Shown piece after piece: positions 1 to 7,664 of a stretch of DNA of 64,000 bases (positions within the stretch are counted from its first letter, which is position 1; each line of letters opens with the position of its first letter). The translations under genes were made by a program, and so were the position numbers. Under the pieces are notes generated by a model. The model worked only from the letters and a program-made list of their open reading frames with translations, did not search any database and was not told where the DNA came from. Origin of the DNA: Veillonella sp. R32. GTDB taxonomy: Bacteria > Bacillota > Negativicutes > Veillonellales > Veillonellaceae. The stretch lies in assembly GCF_010093125.1 (NCBI RefSeq), contig NZ_NMZQ01000026.1, forward strand, positions 52,499 through 116,498. Direction: 5' to 3'.

Positions 1-105
1 GAATTATTGTTTTATGGCTATCCTAATACTAAGGAAGGTATTTTTTTAACGACAGGTATGGCACTCGCAATTGCTGTAGTTGCCTATATTTTATATCTCT
101 TATAA
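1..105 (+). CDS. C-terminal end of a membrane protein (5' truncated by the window)
   Basis: An open frame runs from base 1 to a TAA at 103-105, giving 34 residues. The last 20 or so residues are strongly hydrophobic (Ala/Ile/Val/Leu/Tyr), which fits a final membrane-spanning helix ending at the C-terminus. A transporter is plausible because an SLC13 transporter follows, but the family cannot be named from this fragment. Confidence 0.55.
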   Translation, partial: ELLFYGYPNTKEGIFLTTGMALAIAVVAYILYLL

Positions 106-229
106 TCCTTAGTATAAGATAGGTTCGAGCTATGCTTGGAGGCTATTATAGATCGTAGATAATAGTCTATAAAATAAGAATTCAATAATACAAAATGTGA
201 ATATTGTGTATTAAAAGGAGATGACAAAT

Positions 230-1531
230 ATGGATGTAGCAGTACAAACGTTAATCGTACTCGCTATTATGGCGGTTTTCTTTGTAACTGAAATTATTCC
301 TCTCGCAATTACCTCCTTAGGTGGTGCTATTGCTTTAGCATTGATGGGAATTATTAGTACTAAAGAAGCTTTCTCTGGTTTATCCGACAGTACTGTAGTA
401 TTATTTGCTGGCATGTTCGTAGTAGGCGGTGCTTTATTCTACACTGGTTTAGCTCAAAAAATTGGGGAAACAGTAGTATCTAAAGCTGGTACTAGTGAAA
501 ATGGCTTAATGTTCGCTATCATGGCTGTTACAGCTAGTATGTCTGCGTTCTTATCTAACACTGGTACAGCAGCTGCTTTATTACCAGTAGTTGTTGGTAT
601 TTGTGCCGTTGCTAAGATTCCTGCAAGCCGTCAGTTAATGCCATTAGCATTTGCTGCTGGTATCGGTGGTATCATTACAATGGTTGGTACACCTCCAAAC
701 ATCATCGTTAATGGTGCTTTATCTAAAGCTGGTATTGAACCATTTGGTTTCTTTGAATTTGCTTGGATTGGTATTCCTTTGACAATTGCTACTATCGCTT
801 TCATGATGTTTGTTGGTAAATATTTCTTACCTAAACATGAAATTACAGATGCAGGCGAAGTAGAACAAGAAGTATCTGCTGAAGATGTTTCTAACGATCC
901 TAAGAAACAGATGTACTCTGGTTTAATTCTTGGTGCGGTTATCTTGTTAATGATTTTAGGCGATCCTTTAAAAACATACTTTGGTATTAATTTACCATTG
1001 AGCTTAGTAGCTGTTATGGGTGCTATTGCTTGCGTATTAACTGGTTGCTTAAAAGAAAAACAAGCGTACACTTCCATTGACTGGGTAACAATTTTCTTAT
1101 TTGCTGGTATGATGCCTGTAGCTGGTGCTATGGACAAATCCGGTGCTGGTCAATTAATCGCTGATGCTGTGCTTGGCGTTATGGGTTCTGACCCTAGCCC
1201 TTACTTTGCAACAGGCGTATTATTCTTATTATCTTGCGTAATGACTCAATTTATGTCTAACACAGCATCTTGTGCATTGTTAGCACCAATTGGTATTGCC
1301 ATTGCAAAAGGTATGGGCGCTGACCCTCATGCTGTATTGATGGCTATCGGTGTTGCTGCATCTTGTGCATTCGGTACACCTGTAGGTACACCTCCAAATA
1401 CATTAGTACTTGGTCCTGGCCAATACAAATTTATGGACTATGTAAAAGCTGGGGTACCATTGATTGTTGTTTGCTTCATCGTAAGTATCTTAATCATTCC
1501 AATGGTATGGCCTTTCTTCCCAGGTAAATAA
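230..1531 (+). CDS. SLC13/DASS family anion (dicarboxylate-type) permease
   Basis: This is a polytopic inner-membrane transporter of about 433 residues, with roughly 11 hydrophobic helices. The two internally repeated DASS signatures are visible: SNTGTAA followed by GTPPN in the first half, and SNTASCA followed by GTPPN in the second. In this superfamily they form the Na+ and substrate sites of carriers for di/tricarboxylates or sulfate. An in-frame ATG lies at 221, but GGAG at 217-220 abuts it, whereas it sits 9 nt before the ATG at 230, so 230 is the better start. A strong hairpin terminator follows. A dicarboxylate substrate would suit a lactate/succinate fermenter, but the substrate is not readable from the sequence. 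Confidence 0.88.
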   Translation: MDVAVQTLIVLAIMAVFFVTEIIPLAITSLGGAIALALMGIISTKEAFSGLSDSTVVLFAGMFVVGGALFYTGLAQKIGETVVSKAGTSENGLMFAIMAVTASMSAFLSNTGTAAALLPVVVGICAVAKIPASRQLMPLAFAAGIGGIITMVGTPPNIIVNGALSKAGIEPFGFFEFAWIGIPLTIATIAFMMFVGKYFLPKHEITDAGEVEQEVSAEDVSNDPKKQMYSGLILGAVILLMILGDPLKTYFGINLPLSLVAVMGAIACVLTGCLKEKQAYTSIDWVTIFLFAGMMPVAGAMDKSGAGQLIADAVLGVMGSDPSPYFATGVLFLLSCVMTQFMSNTASCALLAPIGIAIAKGMGADPHAVLMAIGVAASCAFGTPVGTPPNTLVLGPGQYKFMDYVKAGVPLIVVCFIVSILIIPMVWPFFPGK

Positions 1532-1565
1532 AATCTGGTTGAGTTAATATCAGTTGATATTTTAT

Positions 1566-1616
1566 AATAAATGTTGAGGTGGTACTGAAGGTACTGCTTC
1601 AACATTTATTTTTTTA
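1566..1616 (+). terminator. Rho-independent terminator after the SLC13 gene
   Basis: A 12 bp perfect stem (1566-1577 with 1599-1610, core AAATGTTGA / TCAACATTT) closes a 21 nt loop. It is followed by a run of T to 1615. It lies 35 nt after the transporter stop. Confidence 0.85.
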
Positions 1617-1659
1617 GCGACTTTTATATACGCTATAGTTCTTTTACTGGGAGTTTATA

Positions 1660-2298
1660 ATGAATGTAATTTATAAAGAACGTTCTAAACGAAGTACTGG
1701 TGCAAGTATTATTATTGCTATTTTTGTAATCCTCTTGTTAGTTGCTGTTGTATGGACTACATTACGTAGTATCGACAAAGGGGCTATTATTTTAGATGAA
1801 TATTTTGTTGAAATCGTTGCTATTTTAGTGATATTGAAGTCTGCTATTGCTCAATATACTTATATTGTGACCGATGATAAATTGGTTATCGTAGAAAAGA
1901 TTTTATTTTACACGAATAAAATGGAAATCCCATATGCCATGATTGATGGTGTATATGCACATAAAACCGAGTTTATTAGTAAATTTAAATTACGCTATAA
2001 ATATCGGAAGAGTTCGACTACGGATAATCGGCCAACCTGGGCTTTGATTTATTCGATTGTGAATGGCAAAAAAGTTAAAAATGCTCGCGTTTTAATTAAG
2101 GCTGATAAACCATTCTTTGAAGCATTAGAACGCTTTATACCTAATCGTATTTGCGCCCCTCAAGGCGATGTAGTTCTCTATGCGTATGCGCGCCGTGACG
2201 CGATTATGCATGGGGAAACCGTAGAAGAGTATTTTAAGTCCTTTGCTGGTGATCCAGAAGAAGAAAGTGAACATACACAAAAGGAGCGTGATGTGTAA
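1660..2298 (+). CDS. Hypothetical membrane protein, possibly PH-like domain
   Basis: This is a 212-residue protein with two hydrophobic segments near the N-terminus (about residues 16-36 and 49-66). A mostly beta-prone cytosolic part follows. The stretch from about 68 to 110 (YIVTDDKLVIVEKILFYTNK and on) resembles bacterial PH-like (YdbS/YdbT-type) membrane proteins, but the similarity is weak and I do not assign a function. The C-terminus is acidic. Its stop at 2298 is immediately followed by the ATG of the next gene, so the two are surely co-transcribed. GGGAG at about 1649-1653 serves as ribosome binding site. Confidence 0.7.
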   Translation: MNVIYKERSKRSTGASIIIAIFVILLLVAVVWTTLRSIDKGAIILDEYFVEIVAILVILKSAIAQYTYIVTDDKLVIVEKILFYTNKMEIPYAMIDGVYAHKTEFISKFKLRYKYRKSSTTDNRPTWALIYSIVNGKKVKNARVLIKADKPFFEALERFIPNRICAPQGDVVLYAYARRDAIMHGETVEEYFKSFAGDPEEESEHTQKERDV

Positions 2299-2697
2299 AT
2301 GGATAGAAAAGAATTGACGCAGAAACGTAGTGAACTCATTGAACAGCGAGCCGTCTGTGTAAATGAATGGCAAGCACTAGCTAAATTGCCAGACAATCCG
2401 TCTACTACGTCCATGTTAAGCGCCTTTGTATTGATTGGGGCGGCAACAGTACTGTCGTTTTTAACAGAAACACCTTCTATTTATGATCCACAATTTTTAA
2501 TTGCTGTTATTTTAATGTTGGTTGGGGTTGGTGTATTTTTTAATAGTAAAGTAACAATTGACAATCGACGCAAGAAAATCAATAAATTACAGGAATTAGT
2601 AGGGGAGATCAATGAGGAATTAAAGGAAGTATCACAAGAGCTAGGACTTCCATTTCCTAAGATTAAATTACCTAAAGCACGTAAAGGTAAGAAGTAA
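2299..2697 (+). CDS. Small hypothetical membrane protein with coiled-coil ends
   Basis: This is 132 residues with no recognised family. It has a charged N-terminal helix (1-30), two hydrophobic segments (about 39-55 and 66-82), then a charged helical stretch rich in Lys/Glu that could form a coiled coil. The tail is very basic (KARKGKK). It starts on the base after the stop of the preceding membrane gene, with AAGGAG at 2280-2285, so they form a two-gene unit. The DNA after its stop keeps the same AAG/AAA/GGT character for another 140 nt, suggesting the tail was once longer. Confidence 0.65.
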   Translation: MDRKELTQKRSELIEQRAVCVNEWQALAKLPDNPSTTSMLSAFVLIGAATVLSFLTETPSIYDPQFLIAVILMLVGVGVFFNSKVTIDNRRKKINKLQELVGEINEELKEVSQELGLPFPKIKLPKARKGKK

Positions 2698-3041
2698 AGG
2701 TAAGACATAATAGTAAAAAGTAAAGAGAAGAAATAATAGTAAGAATTAAAAACGAGTGATAAAACAAGAAGCAAAAATAAAAGGTAAAACAAACGGTAAA
2801 AGAAGAAGTAAAGACAAAAAGTAAAAGCAAAATACTATAGGATTTATTGAGAATAAAAGTCATTTGTTATTTTACCTCTTTTTGCGGTTAAATGAGAATG
2901 CAAGTTTTATAAAGGCTTATACATTTTACTGCTAAAAGTATATTGAAAATATATATCAAATACCTGAAGAATGGCGTAGTTACTATGTAAATTAATCATT
3001 TAAACTTGCAGAAAAATAATAAGAAATCATTATCCATAAGT
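2698..3041 (+). other. Gene-free stretch; first 140 nt purine-rich low complexity
   Basis: From 2698 to about 2835 the + strand is almost all A and G, with repeated AGTAAA / GGTAAAA words and scattered stops. This looks like a decayed lysine-coding tail of the preceding gene. No start codon with a ribosome site opens a convincing frame. The rest is AT-rich and leads into the ferredoxin promoter. ATCATTATC at 3026-3034 matches one half of the general Fur-box consensus, but the other half is absent. Confidence 0.5.
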
Positions 3042-3070
3042 TTGACAAGACGGAAAAATCGTGCCATAAT
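3042..3070 (+). promoter_or_regulatory. Sigma-A promoter of the ferredoxin gene
   Basis: TTGACA at 3042-3047 and CATAAT at 3065-3070 are separated by exactly 17 nt, a near-consensus housekeeping promoter. Transcription would begin near 3077, leaving a leader of about 75 nt before the ferredoxin ATG. High expression is expected. Confidence 0.85.
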
Positions 3071-3152
3071 GAGAATATAAAGTTAAGGTAAGTTCCTTAA
3101 GGAATTGATAATCAAGAAATTATCTAGTATATTTTTGCGGAGGTGTCCAATA

Positions 3153-3320
3153 ATGAGAATTATCGGTGACGAATGTATTAAATGTGGTTCTTGTGCTTCT
3201 GTATGCCCAGTAGGCGCTATTAGCGAAGGCGAACTTAAATACGAAATTAACGAAACTTGCATCGACTGCGGTTCTTGCGAATCCGTATGCCCAGTAGGTA
3301 CTATTCATCCAGCTGAATAA
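3153..3320 (+). CDS. 2[4Fe-4S] ferredoxin
   Basis: This is a 55-residue clostridial-type ferredoxin, a soluble cytosolic one-electron carrier for enzymes such as pyruvate:ferredoxin oxidoreductase and hydrogenase. Both cluster motifs are intact: C8-x2-C11-x2-C14-x3-C18-P and C36-x2-C39-x2-C42-x3-C46-P, and the two halves are near-duplicates. The reading frame can be extended upstream, but GGAGGTG at 3139-3145 is placed for the ATG at 3153, and 55 residues is the usual family length. It stands alone between a strong promoter and a terminator. In this window it could serve the [FeFe] hydrogenase implied by hydG, but that is inference. Confidence 0.97.
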   Translation: MRIIGDECIKCGSCASVCPVGAISEGELKYEINETCIDCGSCESVCPVGTIHPAE

Positions 3321-3332
3321 TCAACGGATGCC

Positions 3333-3360
3333 AAAGCCCTCTAGTAGAGGGCTTTTTTTA
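3333..3360 (+). terminator. Terminator after ferredoxin
   Basis: AAAGCCCTCT (3333-3342) pairs with AGAGGGCTTT (3346-3355) around a 3 nt loop, followed by a T tract. This is a textbook intrinsic terminator. Confidence 0.93.
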
Positions 3361-3427
3361 TTTGCCTTGTTTCCCTGTTTAGCCTTATAATAAAATAATA
3401 AACTATAAAAAAGGATGAGAATAATAG

Positions 3428-3886
3428 ATGGCAATTGTATATGTAGTGATTGGAATTATATGGCTAGTAATTGATCAAGTGACCAAACTTTGGGTGCAGG
3501 AAGGGATGACCTTAGGTCAATCGATTCCTTTGATTCCTAATGTATTTCATTTGACGTATATATTGAATAAGGGCGCTGCTTTTGGCATATTGGCTAATCA
3601 ACGGCTATTTTTTTTATGTATAGTCATGGTATTATTGGCTGTACTGTGGTATTTTAGACAATACATTCGCACTGGAGATGTGTTTACTAAGTTAGGCACT
3701 ACCTTACTTGTTAGTGGAGCCTTAGGCAATGCGTGGGACCGCTATCACATAGGGGCGGTAGTTGATTTCTTTGATTTTAGAATTTGGCCTATTTTTAATG
3801 TGGCAGATATTGGTATTTGTGTAGGTGTTGCTTTATTAGCAATACATGTATGGCGTTCACCACAGGGAGGGAAGCACAATGGATAA
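3428..3886 (+). CDS. lspA: Lipoprotein signal peptidase II
   Basis: This is the inner-membrane aspartyl protease that removes the signal peptide from diacylglyceryl-modified prolipoproteins. The 152 residues form four membrane helices. The family signatures are present: LNKGAAFG at about 46-53, GNAWDR at 100-105 and NVADIGI at 124-130. The two catalytic aspartates are inferred to be D113 (in VVDFF) and D127 (in NVAD). GGATGA lies upstream of the ATG. It overlaps the next gene, a pseudouridine synthase, by 8 nt, the usual Firmicutes lspA-rluD-pyrR order. Confidence 0.96.
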   Translation: MAIVYVVIGIIWLVIDQVTKLWVQEGMTLGQSIPLIPNVFHLTYILNKGAAFGILANQRLFFLCIVMVLLAVLWYFRQYIRTGDVFTKLGTTLLVSGALGNAWDRYHIGAVVDFFDFRIWPIFNVADIGICVGVALLAIHVWRSPQGGKHNG

Positions 3887-4835
3887 TGAAACAATGACAA
3901 ATGTTCATTTTGAACCAGGTAAGACCATTACCGTGGTGGTACCGGCAGAAAAAGAAGGAGAACGGTTAGATATATTTTTAACTGCCCTTATGGAAGGTTC
4001 TCGTAGCTATGTACAGCAATTAATTAAAAGTGGTGCTGTTACTGTTAATCATAAAGTAGGGAAAAGCAATTTAAAATTAACCGGTGGCGCTAATATTACG
4101 GTTGCTGTGCCTAAACCACAGGCTGTGGAAGTAAAGCCAGAAGATATTCCTTTGGATATTTTATTTGAAGATCATGATATTATTATTGTTAACAAACCTC
4201 GTGGCATGGTGGTACACCCTGCGGTAGGAAATTATACGGGCACTTTGGTTAATGCTTTATTATTTCACTGTAAGGATTTATCGGGAATTAATGGTGAAAT
4301 CCGACCAGGCATTGTACACCGCTTAGATAAGGATACGTCGGGTGTTATGATGGCTGCTAAGAATGATTTGGCTCATATTGGTCTTGCTGAACAAGTAAAA
4401 GTGCATTCGGCTACACGTACATATTATGCGTTAGTACAGGGGAATATCGTAGAAGAACGGGGCACGATTAAAGCACCTATTGGGCGTCATCCGAAAGACC
4501 GGATGAAGATGGCCGTTGTATTTGAAAATAGTAAAGAAGCGGTCACTCATTTCAAAGTGCTAGAACGGTATGGCAAACATACTTTAGTAGAATGTGTGCT
4601 TGAAACAGGGCGAACGCATCAAATTCGTGTTCATTTTGCTCATATTGGTCATCCTGTGGTAAATGATCCATTTTATGGGTATCGTAAAATGGAGTTTCCT
4701 ATTGAAGGACAAGCTTTGCATTCTTATAGTTTAGATGTAAAACATCCTATTACGGGTAAGGCTTTACATTTTGAGGCACCTTTGCCAGAAGACTTTTTAG
4801 CTTGTCTTGAGTATGCCAAAACTCATAATGTATAA
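3879..4835 (+). CDS. RluD-family RNA pseudouridine synthase
   Basis: This 318-residue enzyme isomerises uridine to pseudouridine, most likely in 23S rRNA. An S4 RNA-binding domain (about residues 26-75) precedes the catalytic domain. The catalytic motif HRLDKDTSG is at 147-155, with D150 as the nucleophile. The frame could begin at 3846, but GGGAGG at 3865-3870 is 8 nt before the ATG at 3879. It overlaps lspA by 8 nt and lies 10 nt before pyrR, so the three are translationally close. The exact target uridine (RluD or a paralogue) is not decidable here. Confidence 0.93.
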   Translation: MDNETMTNVHFEPGKTITVVVPAEKEGERLDIFLTALMEGSRSYVQQLIKSGAVTVNHKVGKSNLKLTGGANITVAVPKPQAVEVKPEDIPLDILFEDHDIIIVNKPRGMVVHPAVGNYTGTLVNALLFHCKDLSGINGEIRPGIVHRLDKDTSGVMMAAKNDLAHIGLAEQVKVHSATRTYYALVQGNIVEERGTIKAPIGRHPKDRMKMAVVFENSKEAVTHFKVLERYGKHTLVECVLETGRTHQIRVHFAHIGHPVVNDPFYGYRKMEFPIEGQALHSYSLDVKHPITGKALHFEAPLPEDFLACLEYAKTHNV

Positions 4836-4845
4836 GGAGCTAGCT

Positions 4846-5367
4846 ATGGAAGAAAAACGGATTCTTATGGATGAGCAAGCTATGATGCGTGCCATTCGTC
4901 GCATTAGTCATGAAATATTAGAACGAAATAAAGGGTTAGAGAATGCGTTGATTTTGGGTATTGAGCGGCGTGGGATTTATTTAGCTCAGCGGTTGCAGGC
5001 TCAAATTGAAGCCATTGAAGGCGTGCATATTGAAGTAGCCACCATTAATGTAGCTATGTATCGTGATGATCGTTCGACTAAAGGGAAAGAAGGACCGCCG
5101 TTTACAATAGATACAACGGGGAAATTAGTTATTTTAGTGGATGATGTGTTATATACGGGGCGAACCATTCGGTCTGCTTTGAATGCGCTTATGGAAGTAG
5201 GACGCCCACGGGCTATTCAATTAGCTGTATTAGTGGATCGTGGTCATCGTGAATTACCGATTCGGGCCGATTATGTGGGAAAAAATATTCCTACGTCTCA
5301 TATGGAAACAGTGCGTGTTAATGTAAAAGAACAAGATGGGGAAGACAGTGTGACTATCTCACAATAA
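4846..5367 (+). CDS. pyrR: Bifunctional pyr operon regulator / uracil phosphoribosyltransferase
   Basis: PyrR binds UMP and pyr mRNA leaders to cause transcription attenuation, and also converts uracil plus PRPP to UMP. The protein has 173 residues. The PRPP-binding loop VILVDDVLYTGRTIRSA is at about 95-111, and the usual basic RNA-binding surface residues are present. An upstream TTG at 4807 is in frame, but AAGGAG at 4834-4839 lies 6 nt before the ATG at 4846. No other pyr gene and no PyrR-binding leader is apparent in this window, so it must act in trans. Confidence 0.94.
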   Translation: MEEKRILMDEQAMMRAIRRISHEILERNKGLENALILGIERRGIYLAQRLQAQIEAIEGVHIEVATINVAMYRDDRSTKGKEGPPFTIDTTGKLVILVDDVLYTGRTIRSALNALMEVGRPRAIQLAVLVDRGHRELPIRADYVGKNIPTSHMETVRVNVKEQDGEDSVTISQ

Positions 5368-5457
5368 GTTTTGTTCGATAATCCCAAAGGCTTCTTTGAT
5401 AGTCTTTTCTTTAATAGTCTTTTTGATAGCTTTTTCTGTAATAGTCTTTTATAGAAG

Positions 5458-5540
5458 AAAAGAACCTCATCTATATAAGGGCTTGGTTGTTACGTATTTT
5501 GTACGTTTGAGCCAATGCCGTTTGTAGAGTGAGGTTCTTT
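5458..5540. terminator. Inverted repeat between convergent pyrR and tmcAL (bidirectional terminator candidate)
   Basis: AAAGAACCTCA (from about 5458) pairs with TGAGGTTCTTT (ending about 5540), with a 60 nt interior containing smaller complementary pieces such as ACGTA/TACGT. Pyrimidine tracts follow on the + strand, and A-rich sequence flanks the left arm. The 90 nt before it (5380-5455) carry four imperfect copies of an ATAGTCTTTT word. Confidence 0.55.
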
Positions 5541-5545
5541 CTTTT

Positions 5546-6787
5546 TTATTCTTTTTTATTTTCGGGAATATACCAAGGGGTGAAGGTATAATCTAGGCCA
5601 CCTTGGCGTGCTTGGGGTGCTTCCATACATAGTTGCTGTATATCGGTAGCCCGCATATCTAGTATAGCTAGGTCTTTGGCTAAACCTTGGGTTTCTTTTA
5701 GGAAAGGAGCCCACTTTTGTACCATAGGAATTGTAAAATTCTTTTGCTGTAACCAAGGTCGGGCCTTTTCCGTGAAACCTAATAAGCGCGCATAAGAAGG
5801 ACCGTGCTGATGGGCCATGTCTTGCAAGTGTTGCGAAATAGCAAGGACTGTATAGCACGCCATGCGTTGCAAACGAGCATAGGAATAGCGTTTGGATTTT
5901 AACATTTCACGAGCTTCGTGCCAGGTAGGGGCTTGGCTTGCTTTGATCCAACGATTTTCTAGGCCTTCTTTAAAATCACAAAGCCTTTGTAGTTGCTTGG
6001 CCGTGTGTTGACGACTTTCGTACAGAATATAATCCTGATAGCGACTAGGATTGACTAATTCGTTGTGATTTAAGAGGCTTTCATAGGCCGGTAGGAGTGT
6101 GGCGGGCACAAAAGATGTTAAGGGGTGAGTCGTATTCGTTAGCCTGTTTTGAGGATAGCTATTATATAAATAGTTGCGCAAAGCAGAACCAGATGGCCAA
6201 GGGCTAGTGAGATCTTGACTATGGTGTTGCCCCTCGCGCTTCACCGGATATAAGTTGAGATGTAAGTTATAGGCTTGGTTAGTTCGTATATACTCAATGC
6301 CTAAAAGGGCATTAGGTTGCTGTAATAGGGCTTCTAATTGAGGTGCTTCCAGCGCTAAGGCTTGGCGTAAGGCGGCGCCATAGAAAAGCCCTTTTTTTAG
6401 TAACTTTTGACAATGGTCTTGCACTATGGGAGATTCACTTAGTTGGGCTAGTTGTTGTAAAGCTTTTAGATCAGTGGTTTCACTACCAAAGGAAATCGCA
6501 TTGACGCCAACAGCGGCTAAGAGGCGAATGGCACCAGCTGCAAAGCGCTCCGCATTAGCCGTAGCATAGATGGTAGGTAGTTCAATAACTGCATCAGCCC
6601 CATTGAGGAGCGCCCAGCGGGCTCGAATGAATTTATTAAAGATGGCTGGTTCACCACGTTGCACAAAGGAGCCACTCATAGCAATGATGATTAGAGCATC
6701 TGGATGTGCTTGGCGTAGTTGTTGCAATTGATGGGCGTGGCCGATGTGAAAGGGATTATATTCAGCTACGATGCCGATACAGTTCAT
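5546..6787 (-). CDS. tmcAL: tRNA(Met) cytidine acetate ligase
   Basis: TmcAL makes N4-acetylcytidine at the wobble position of elongator tRNA-Met, using acetate and ATP. The 413-residue protein starts with the nucleotidyltransferase signature GIVAEYNPFHIGH (5-17, with the HxGH motif at 14-17). SGSFVQRGEPA and the SFGSE segment follow, all diagnostic of the YlbM/TmcAL family. It is the first minus-strand gene in the window and converges with pyrR. A tRNA with anticodon CAU, a possible substrate, is encoded at 54451. An acetate kinase gene lies just beyond it, though no direct link can be shown. Confidence 0.94.
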   Translation of the reverse strand: MNCIGIVAEYNPFHIGHAHQLQQLRQAHPDALIIIAMSGSFVQRGEPAIFNKFIRARWALLNGADAVIELPTIYATANAERFAAGAIRLLAAVGVNAISFGSETTDLKALQQLAQLSESPIVQDHCQKLLKKGLFYGAALRQALALEAPQLEALLQQPNALLGIEYIRTNQAYNLHLNLYPVKREGQHHSQDLTSPWPSGSALRNYLYNSYPQNRLTNTTHPLTSFVPATLLPAYESLLNHNELVNPSRYQDYILYESRQHTAKQLQRLCDFKEGLENRWIKASQAPTWHEAREMLKSKRYSYARLQRMACYTVLAISQHLQDMAHQHGPSYARLLGFTEKARPWLQQKNFTIPMVQKWAPFLKETQGLAKDLAILDMRATDIQQLCMEAPQARQGGLDYTFTPWYIPENKKE

Positions 6788-6850
6788 AGGAATCTCCTTT
6801 AAATGATGTGTCTTAAGAATAGGTTATAGTGAATGTGACTTAGGGAATAG

Positions 6851-6871
6851 GTTATAAGTTATAAGTTATAA
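6851..6871 (+). repeat. Three tandem copies of a 7 bp unit (GTTATAA)
   Basis: Perfect heptamers at 6851-6857, 6858-6864 and 6865-6871 lie in the divergent region between tmcAL and the lipoprotein gene. A related GAATAGGTTATA word occurs at about 6818 and 6845. The 6788-7100 gap otherwise holds AT-rich promoter-like sequence, including TATAAT at 6941. Confidence 0.7.
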
Positions 6872-7043
6872 GACATGTGTTGTTGAAGATGTAAATGTCA
6901 AAACATTGTATTTACAAGTTATTGTATGCTTATTATAGCATATAATAACTGTTGTCCAGCGAGGGACCATTGATTTTGTATTATTATGTGTAAAATTAAT
7001 AGTGAATATGTGTAAAAAGAGAGGTGCAAGGATTGAGAAAGAA

Positions 7044-7052
7044 TGGTATAAT
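7044..7052 (+). promoter_or_regulatory. Extended -10 promoter of the lipoprotein gene
   Basis: TGGTATAAT (TG-N-TATAAT) at 7044-7052 is an extended -10 element with no good -35. Transcription would start near 7059, about 40 nt before the chosen ATG at 7101, which rules out translation from the upstream in-frame start at 7002. Confidence 0.6.
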
Positions 7053-7100
7053 TTAAGCGTACGTGATTACTTGTACAGACAAACTGAATCGAGGGATAGT

Positions 7101-7661
7101 ATGAAGAAATGGTTCACTGTATGTCTTATGGCTCTTATGGTTCTCGTTATGAGCGGCTGTGGCAGTGATAATGCATTAGATTCCTATAGTTTTGGTCACA
7201 AAGTGATTAAAGCCGGTGCTTCAGAGATTACGGTAGCCCTTCCCTATGATATTGGGGTGCAACCTAATACGATACAAAATGCGCTTGGCTATCCAGTGAC
7301 TACTTACTTAGGAGCGGATAAGAATTTTTTAGTATCCATTGAAGCGGTTACGCCGAAAGTGGGGCAGCCGTTACCAACAGCGCAAGCGTATGGAGCGGAA
7401 GCTAAGCAATTTTTTGAAAAAAGCTTTGGAAAAAGCCTAACTTGGTCTGAGGCTACGAAGACGGTTGATGGCGTTTCAGCGTTTACAGCTGATGCAACGC
7501 TAATGTCTGACAAAGCAAAGATTCGTTTCTTTCAATACACGTTTGTAGATAAGGGTGTATTGTGGAATATAACCTATCAGTACCCAATCGATAGCACTAT
7601 GGGTGCTCAGATTTCTGACCTTGTGGTAGGCAAAATTCAAATTACTAAGAAAGAGGGATAA
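7101..7661 (+). CDS. Putative lipoprotein of unknown function
   Basis: This is 186 residues, starting with a lysine-containing signal peptide and a lipobox (VMSGC, about residues 14-18), so it should be lipidated and anchored at the periplasmic side. No catalytic motif is recognised in the mature part, which looks beta-rich. The ATG at 7101 is chosen over a start at 7002 because GAGGG at 7091-7095 is well spaced, the signal peptide starts properly there, and the likely promoter lies between the two. It ends 3 nt before ackA and is probably co-transcribed with it. Confidence 0.8.
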   Translation: MKKWFTVCLMALMVLVMSGCGSDNALDSYSFGHKVIKAGASEITVALPYDIGVQPNTIQNALGYPVTTYLGADKNFLVSIEAVTPKVGQPLPTAQAYGAEAKQFFEKSFGKSLTWSEATKTVDGVSAFTADATLMSDKAKIRFFQYTFVDKGVLWNITYQYPIDSTMGAQISDLVVGKIQITKKEG

Positions 7662-7664
7662 GTA

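Noticed and set aside
631..1137. Long minus-strand frame inside the SLC13 gene
   Set aside because: It is the antisense of a well-conserved transporter with no start signal of its own.
2672..2863. Minus-strand frames in the purine-rich region
   Set aside because: They consist of Leu/Phe/Ser/Tyr repeats that arise from the complement of the A/G tract; no ribosome site and no family.
3017..3035. Fur box before the ferredoxin promoter
   Set aside because: The right half ATCATTATC is perfect, but the left half does not match, so chance is likely in AT-rich DNA.
7002..7100. N-terminal extension of the lipoprotein gene from 7002
   Set aside because: The likely -10 (7047-7052) lies inside it, and the signal peptide with lipobox begins properly at 7101 behind GAGGG.
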